A DNA stretch of 64,000 bases, taken from positions 9,116,419 to 9,180,418 of the forward strand of contig CM034601.1 in assembly GCA_020091685.1 (NCBI GenBank), in the 5' to 3' direction. The translations under genes were made by a program, and so were the position numbers. Below the pieces are notes generated by a model. It did no database searches. It saw only the letters and a program-made list of their open reading frames with translations, and had not been told where the DNA came from. Below are positions 57,438 through 64,000 of this stretch, piece after piece (positions within the stretch are counted from its first letter, which is position 1; each line of letters starts with the position of its first letter). The DNA comes from Lutjanus erythropterus (lineage: Eukaryota > Chordata > Actinopteri > Lutjaniformes > Lutjanidae).

Positions 57438-58580
57438 GACTGAACAACACGAGACAAGCCCTCCGCCTCCTCCTCTTCTTCCTCCTCCTCCTCCTCCTCC
57501 TCCCTTCTTTCTCTCCTCCCAGCACTAGCTCCTGTCCCCAGCCACAGTTTTCAGCTGGGTTTATACTGCAGCCCACACTCTTTCTCTACCTTTTCCTCCA
57601 TTTCTTACCCATCTGTCTCACCTTTTTCTCCTCGTATGCACGTCATCTCCCGACCCCCTCAGGGCGCCGCTCGGCTCCTCAGTTCCACTCCTCCGGGGTT
57701 TTACCTTATTTTTGATGTCTCATTTTTGCAAGCCTGTACCCTTTAATAAGTCCTCTTTTACCGTTTTTATTTTGCTTTACATTGCTGTTATCATCTGTTG
57801 CCAAGTACGCTTGCCTGTATTTGTAACACACATATGCAAGAGTTTATTTAAAGACGATATTTTGCTGTTTTTTCCTGTATATGTGTGTTTATGATCAAGA
57901 TACTGTCCATGCTTCTGTCAAGTCAGTAGGTTTTGAAACATTTTGAGGAAACATCGCAGTGTTGGAAGGTTTAAAAGGGATGCGTTAAAGCTTTTAGGAA
58001 GAACTTAAGTGCCCTCTTTACTTTGTGGTTACCAACCCTGCTCCTTCAACACATCAATAGGTCTTTTTTTTTTTTTTTTTTTTTTTATAATGACAAACAG
58101 CAGAATGTTCCCCCGTCTCCGAGCATCACTCTGACCTCTATTCTTGTCCACTCTCGGACCAAGTATTGTGCTGCGAGGCTGTAGCGCTTTTGCTAATGGC
58201 AGATAGTTAGGTAATGGCTTTTTAGCAGACAAACTGTGTGTGTGTGCGTGGGAGGGGAATGCTCAACACTCTTTTGATTGTAATGTAATGCAGTTTTGCA
58301 TTGGCACTATATAAACAAAAAAAAAGTTTGGGAAATAGAGGCCTGCTGTATCTTTACTCCCCTGACTCTTTCAGGTTTTTCCTCGTCTCGACTCTGTCTC
58401 TTTCCTCTCTGTTCCTCCTCTCTTCCTTCTGTTCAGTATGTGTAACGTGAATCTGATTTGTACTACTGGATGTTCTCACCGGAGCCACAAGTACCATCTG
58501 TATTCTTACTGAAACACAGCATGGAATTAACATTAAACTTCAAATTGAAAAAATGTTCAATTAAAACGTGTCAGATCTTT
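57438..58580 (+). other. ywhae 3' untranslated region
   Basis: Begins about 20 bases before a 60-base C/T tract with a (CCT)n core (57460-57520). It contains a 23-base T run (58064-58086) and closes at the ATTAAA signals. The 'gaaacacagcatggaattaa' region resembles the end of the human YWHAE message as I remember it. The terminus is inferred. Confidence 0.65.
58532..58537 (+). terminator. Candidate ywhae polyadenylation signal
   Basis: ATTAAA in 'gaattaacattaaacttc', about 1.1 kb after the stop. A second ATTAAA lies at 58560-58565, and the sequence after it turns T-rich ('cagatctttttctttcct'). Confidence 0.6.
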
Positions 58581-60409
58581 TTCTTTCCTTCTGTAAGTGG
58601 TTTTGGTTTGACATGTTTCTGATCTGTGGAAAGGGAAACAGTCATGAAGATCTGTACTCAAGTAGAAGTACTGTTACTGAAATATTACTCAACTACAAGT
58701 AAATCTACTGTTAAAAATGCTTGGTTCACATCCAGTCATGTTTTAAACTATTTAAAATGCTCTGGGTGAAGTAATAAATTGTCTTTTCTACAAAATAATT
58801 TCAGATACCTTGTTAAAATGGTTTATATATAGCTCTACAATTGTTTTTGTTTGGTATTCAAGGTTTCAAAGCAAATAGTCCCTGCCCTCTACACCCCACC
58901 CCACACCCCCCGACACCTGGTGAACTGTGACTATTACAGCTGGGATTTCAGTTTGGCCAAAACTCAGCCAGACACACCAAAAACAGCAAAAGATTTTGCT
59001 GGAATAAGCAGCCAGGTAGCTTGTGACAACAGCAGCAGTCTGTCATGTGTAGTTGTTACACATCACCTCCAGTAGAGGGCAGCAAACACCATGAGTTTTC
59101 TCTGACACTTGTGTTGAACAGTAGATAAGAGTCATTTACTCTGCTTCTATCATTTTGGATAGGTCATAATTTAGTTTGTGTTTGATGGTAAGTCTTTATG
59201 AATTTATGAAGTTTCATCAGCACATATGCTGCAAAAGCTCACTTTGAAAAAGGCAGCACCAACAAGCTAACCACCTGCCAACAGGGTCGGTCTCGTCTGC
59301 TTTGTATCTAGAGAACAAGCAAGATAACAACGTCCTTCAGTAAGGCCTCAGGTGATGACATTTGGTCCCATTTTTTCAGGATGTCTGATCACCCATGTTT
59401 AGCCTTATTGCTGAATTTTCCCTGCGTGTTTCACTTAAAGTTGGGCCACTTATGTATTATTGGCTGCCACCTTTCCTGAAAGTTATAACAAAAAAGCTAA
59501 GACTTTTCTACACTAATAGCTTTGTACTGACTTTCTTGTGTTAGCGAAAATTTGGGATTTAAAAAAATGCAGTGAATTGGTCTCAATTACACATAAGTAA
59601 CCTATTTTGATTGCTAATGTGTTATTAAATCATTTTACAGAAATATTTGAGTATAAATAATTGCAAATTTTCAGTAGCTTGCAATTCAATGACTCCAAAT
59701 CAGTACAAAGTATTATGGTGGACAAATAAGTCACATTTTTGTGTTTGATTATATTGCTTCATATTTTATATTAAAATTCTGCATTTTTGACCCAGCTGCT
59801 GGTACCTGTGCACTGCTCACATTGAAAAGCTCTTTTCCTTCGTCATTGTTCTCTTCACTTTTCCATCATGCTCTGTGCTCTTGTATTTAAAAAAAAAAAG
59901 CAAGAAGAGTGAAATGTGCAGAGCAAAATCTGTAACTGAGTGTTTTTATGTTGATTCATGTCCCAAAGATTGATTTTTGATCCCTCTTGATACAGAATTT
60001 AAATCCTTATGGACATTTCTATCATCTGTCATATCATTATTTTTGTCTTTTAAGCACCCTCTGTACAGTGTGCATGCCAGTTTGTCCTGGAAACATCCAC
60101 AGAAAACCATTTATTGGCTACAAAAATTAAGATCACAAGTTTGAATATTAATTAAAATTGTAGGCCTACTCATTTGGGAATTAATTTTAGGAGTAACTAA
60201 GTAGAATAGAAAATGCAATTCATACTGAATGTTGAAAAAACATACTCAAAGTACCTTAAAGGTCCTTTGTCTTACCCCTTTCTGATAAGTTTTTATGTAT
60301 CAGCGATCCTCAAAACATGCCTTTTAAAGTTTCTTTCTTATAACACCACTTGGATCATGCAGTTCGGTGTGCCTCTGTACCCCTCTATTTTAGCCTCTTT
60401 TAAACAGGC
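58581..60409. other. Intergenic stretch after ywhae
   Basis: Contains the 'aagtactgttactgaaata' repeat fragment at 58650-58760. Otherwise no gene, RNA or clear repeat is recognised. Confidence 0.5.
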
Positions 60410-61140
60410 TGTTTCTGTAACTTTAAAAGTCCCATATCATGCAAAATGCACTTTTTCAGTTTTCCAGTGAAAATATGAGTCTCCGGCCTGTTTACAGACT
60501 CCCATCAGATGATCCCATCCCCTCTCATGCTTGCTCCACTTTTTAGTGAACAGAGGCCAAAACGCCTCCTTCAGTTTTGCCTCTCCCCCATGTGACGTCA
60601 AAAGGAGAAACGCCTCCTCCAGGCAGTTGACACGCCCCCTGCTCCGTGTCTGTGCCGCCCACTGTGTCCCTGTGAGTCCACCTGGCGGTCGCCATGTTTT
60701 TTCCTCGCTAATGCTGCTCGGCTAAACAAACAAACAATGTCTACATTTTGTGCTAAACACACCAACTGCTCTGTTGTTGGCTGAAGGAACGAGCACAGAA
60801 GTCTTCATCTATTCTCCTCATCTGACCCAGAGAAGCCCAGTGGATTTATTTTATTTTTTGGGGAAATGTCCAACAACACTCCATATTGAGTGTATGTGTG
60901 CGTGCTAGCCATTTTACCTGGGTTAGCTTCCTCAACAAGGGTCAGTACGAAGCAGGACTCATTTCAAACCTGAAGCTCAAGGATGCATCAGTACCGACTG
61001 TCTGTGGCCCGGCTTCAAGCATTGGAGTGGTGAGTTTTATCCTGTTTATGATGCTTTGCTGTGTATTTAGCCGTTTCATCCTAGCGTTAGCATCGCGGCT
61101 AATACGGGTAGCATCTGTTGTGTGTTCACGCGCTGGAGTA
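60410..61140 (+). pseudogene. Repeat carrying a broken THAP-domain fragment
   Basis: An ATG at 60737 opens MSTFCAKHTNCSVVG, then a stop; after it the frame continues as NEHRSLHLFSSSDPEKPSG. A second frame at 60907-60997 reads 'SFLNKGQYEAGLISNLKLKD' and ASVPTV. The order (Cys-Cys start, central charged part, then N.GQYEAG...LKLKD..VPT) is that of a THAP zinc-binding DNA-binding domain, as in P-element-type transposases and THAP genes. The C-x2-H pair is not recognisable, the frames differ and stops intervene, so it is non-functional. The upstream part (60410-60700, 'agtcccatatcatgcaaaat') resembles a known type of teleost repeat, so the fragment may travel with a mobile element. Confidence 0.55.
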
Positions 61141-61302
61141 TAATATTGAGGGAAAGTTAAGAAAATCTGTGTTAACATTAAGCCTCATATGAAGCCAATT
61201 AACTAAACAGAATAGTAAGTTGGATGCTGGTAGCTGTATTTCATGTCACTTTTTGTGTGACTTCATGCTGCTAGGTTGTTTAGTCAGGTCTGTTGTAATC
61301 AG

Positions 61303-61680
61303 GCTTGGGGAGTAACGGGCGTTATGTAAAAGATACAAAATAGGTAGGCTAACTGTAGTCCGTTACAGTACAGAAAAAAAATAAGCAATCAGACTGCAGG
61401 TATATTTGATAAAAACGGGGATTGCTTAGCAGGATTACATTTTAAAGTCAAACGGGATATACTACAATGCAGCAGATACATGCACAGTACGCACACATTA
61501 GACACTGTATGACACAACAAATCAACACGTGAAACGACCACCGCGTCGCCTCGATCCGTGTGTAAACATAATGTGAGCTATCATCATTTTGGCCATTGCT
61601 GGGGAGAGAAGTGCTTTTACTGGATGGAAACTCCGGCATCATTTTGAGTTTAAATAAAGGGGAACAACATCAAATTATGT
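61303..61680. repeat. 'cttggggagtaacggg' interspersed repeat copy
   Basis: Starts 'ggcttggggagtaacgg', with 'gtagtccgttacagtacag' inside, a sequence I recall as a common teleost DNA-element repeat. The right end is approximate. Confidence 0.5.
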
Positions 61681-62280
61681 CTCCCAGCTGTCAAAATACT
61701 GTCACCATCCGCTAACGTTTGCTGAAATACACAGAAATCCAGTAAGCTGAAGTTAAGGTTTGTTAGCTTGCTAACACGTCAGTATCCTGTCAATACTGCC
61801 ACTCGTGCTACTACTCTACTGTATAACTACTACTGGAATACATTTTGGGACTGTAGGTGCTGATGCTGACTTATGTCGTGCCAAAAAGTGATAACGTTAG
61901 TCCGCCAAAAACTGAATCACCCAGTTTCTATACATATAATATCATAAAAGCTGCATTTATCTGGATCAAACAGTCGTCACGTGCAATAAACATGACGTCA
62001 TGTCCTGTTGTTTATGTTTGGTCTTATATTCTTGCTTATCCTCTGCATTATTTTACCTGCTCTGTGCTGTAAATTATAACAATCCGATATCTTTTTAACA
62101 TTTTAAAAGCCCTTCTTGTGTAGGTTTAGAGGGGGGAAACAAATCATGTTTTTAGTGATAATAGCAAGATTTCTGCCAGAAAGGGCTATTGGCACAACGC
62201 CACTAAGGCGAACTGCTTCTGTGTGCAAAGGAAATCAGTTTTGGCAGATGATCATGTTTGGCACAACTGTAATTAAAGTA

Positions 62281-64000
62281 TGTATGTGTGTATGTATGCA
62301 TGTATGTATGTGTCAGCAAAAACAACACTTGGTATGTATGTATGTATGGCAAAAACAACACTTGGTATGTATGCATGTATGTATGCATGCATTTATGAGC
62401 AAAAACAACACTTGGTATGTATGTATGTATGTATGTATGTATGTATGTATGTATGTATGTATGTATGTATGCATGGGCAAAAACAACACTTGTATGTATG
62501 TATGTATGTATGGCAAAAACAACACTTGGTATGTATGCATGTATGTATGCATGCATTTATGAGCAAAAACAACACTTGGTATGTATGTATGTATGTATGT
62601 ATGTATGTATGTATGTATGTATGTATGTATGTATGCATGGGCAAAAACAACACTTGTATGTATGTATGTATGTATGGCAAAAACAACACTTGGTATGTAT
62701 GCATGTATGTATGCATGCATTTATGAGCAAAAACAACACTTGGTATGTATGTATGTATGTATGTATGTATGTATGTATGTATGTATGTATGTATGTATGC
62801 ATGGGCAAAAACAACACTTGTATGTATGTATGTATGTATGGCAAAAACAACACTTGGTATGTATGCATGTATGTATGCATGCATTTATGAGCAAAAACAA
62901 CACTTGGTATGTATGTATGTATGTATGTATGTATGTATGTATGTATGTATGTATGTATGTATGCATGGGCAAAAACAACACTTGTATGTATGTATGTATG
63001 TATGGCAAAAACAACACTTGGTATGTATGCATGTATGTATGCATGCATTTATGAGCAAAAACAACACTTGGTATGTATGTATGTATGTATGTATGTATGT
63101 ATGTATGTATGTATGTATGTATGTATGCATGGGCAAAAACAACACTTGTATGTATGTATGTATGTATGGCAAAAACAACACTTGGTATGTATGCATGTAT
63201 GTATGCATGCATTTATGAGCAAAAACAACACTTGGTATGTATGTATGTATGTATGTATGTATGTATGTATGTATGTATGTATGTATGTATGCATGGGCAA
63301 AAACAACACTTGTATGTATGTATGTATGTATGGCAAAAACAACACTTGGTATGTATGCATGTATGTATGCATGCATTTATGAGCAAAAACAACACTTGGT
63401 ATGTATGTATGTATGTATGTATGTATGTATGTATGTATGTATGTATGTATGTATGCATGGGCAAAAACAACACTTGTATGTATGTATGTATGTATGGCAA
63501 AAACAACACTTGGTATGTATGCATGTATGTATGCATGCATTTATGAGCAAAAACAACACTTGGTATGTATGTATGTATGTATGTATGTATGTATGTATGT
63601 ATGTATGTATGTATGTATGCATGGGCAAAAACAACACTTGTATGTATGTATGTATGTATGGCAAAAACAACACTTGGTATGTATGCATGTATGTATGCAT
63701 GCATTTATGAGCAAAAACAACACTTGGTATGTATGTATGTATGTATGTATGTATGTATGTATGTATGTATGTATGTATGTATGCATGGGCAAAAACAACA
63801 CTTGTATGTATGTATGTATGTATGGCAAAAACAACACTTGGTATGTATGCATGTATGTATGCATGCATTTATGAGCAAAAACAACACTTGGTATGTATGT
63901 ATGTATGTATGTATGTATGTATGTATGTATGTATGTATGTATGTATGCATGGGCAAAAACAACACTTGTATGTATGTATGTATGTATGGCAAAAACAACA
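62281..64000. repeat. 164-bp higher-order satellite of (TATG)n tracts
   Basis: Units start (GAGCAAAAACAACACTTGG) at 62397 and then every 164 bp to 63873, giving nine full units and a tenth cut by the window end. Each unit has three 'caaaaacaacacttg' cores separated by tracts of TATG with a few CATG changes. The first 116 bases hold a variant partial unit. Units look identical in length and sequence. Staggered frames of 157-163 codons on both strands are artefacts of this repeat. Confidence 0.98.

Noticed and set aside
57434-57715. 93-codon open frame rich in Leu/Pro
   Set aside because: Translation of the C/T-rich ywhae 3' UTR.
62116-63998. Many overlapping open frames of 97-163 codons on both strands (MYVCMYVC... 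and IHTYIHTY...)
   Set aside because: They are produced by (TATG)n, which lacks stop codons. The 164-bp period is not a multiple of three, so the same frame reappears shifted in every unit.
62281-64000. Regularly spaced direct repeats resembling a CRISPR array
   Set aside because: The spacers are identical microsatellite tracts, not unique sequences, and the DNA is vertebrate.

Overview
The window is nuclear DNA of a vertebrate, almost certainly a teleost and probably a percomorph-type fish. Three spliced genes read on the plus strand encode proteins recognisable as vertebrate orthologues. The introns and spacers are packed with short interspersed elements carrying TAGGGCTGC-type inverted ends and 8-bp target duplications (hAT hallmarks), which I recall as abundant in percomorph genomes. 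There is no bacterial, organellar or viral gene content.

Layout. 1-6435: spacer with a degenerate 'gctaacactttagcac' repeat field (1-1290) and two short hAT-like elements. 6436-17962: a smoothelin-like gene (smtnl2-type), 12 coding exons, 628 aa, with an N-terminal coiled coil, a middle part built from a run of in-phase exons (four of them related) and a C-terminal calponin-homology domain. 17963-22108: spacer with a LINE reverse-transcriptase fragment on the minus strand. 22109-30068: crk, 3 coding exons, 318 aa, SH2-SH3-SH3 adaptor. 30069-39360: crk 3' region and spacer, interrupted 222 bp after the stop codon by a 1.75-kb hAT-like insertion with a perfect 8-bp target duplication. 39361-57437: ywhae (14-3-3 epsilon), 6 coding exons, 255 aa. 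57438-64000: ywhae 3' UTR, then repeats, including a fossil THAP-domain fragment and, from 62281 to the end of the window, a 164-bp higher-order satellite built from (TATG)n tracts.

CRK and YWHAE are also neighbours in human 17p13.3; SMTNL2 lies on the same human arm but farther away, so the fish order looks like a compacted form of an ancestral linkage group. The three proteins act in cytoskeletal and phospho-signalling roles but are not an operon; each has its own promoter region.

No previously undescribed biological system with a function was found. The most interesting items are the smtnl2 duplicated-exon array, the transposon inside the crk 3' region that supplies a polyadenylation signal, the highly homogeneous 164-bp satellite, and a THAP-domain fragment embedded in a repeat. 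All exon boundaries were derived by hand from reading frame, GT/AG sites and comparison with remembered human proteins; no alignment was run.
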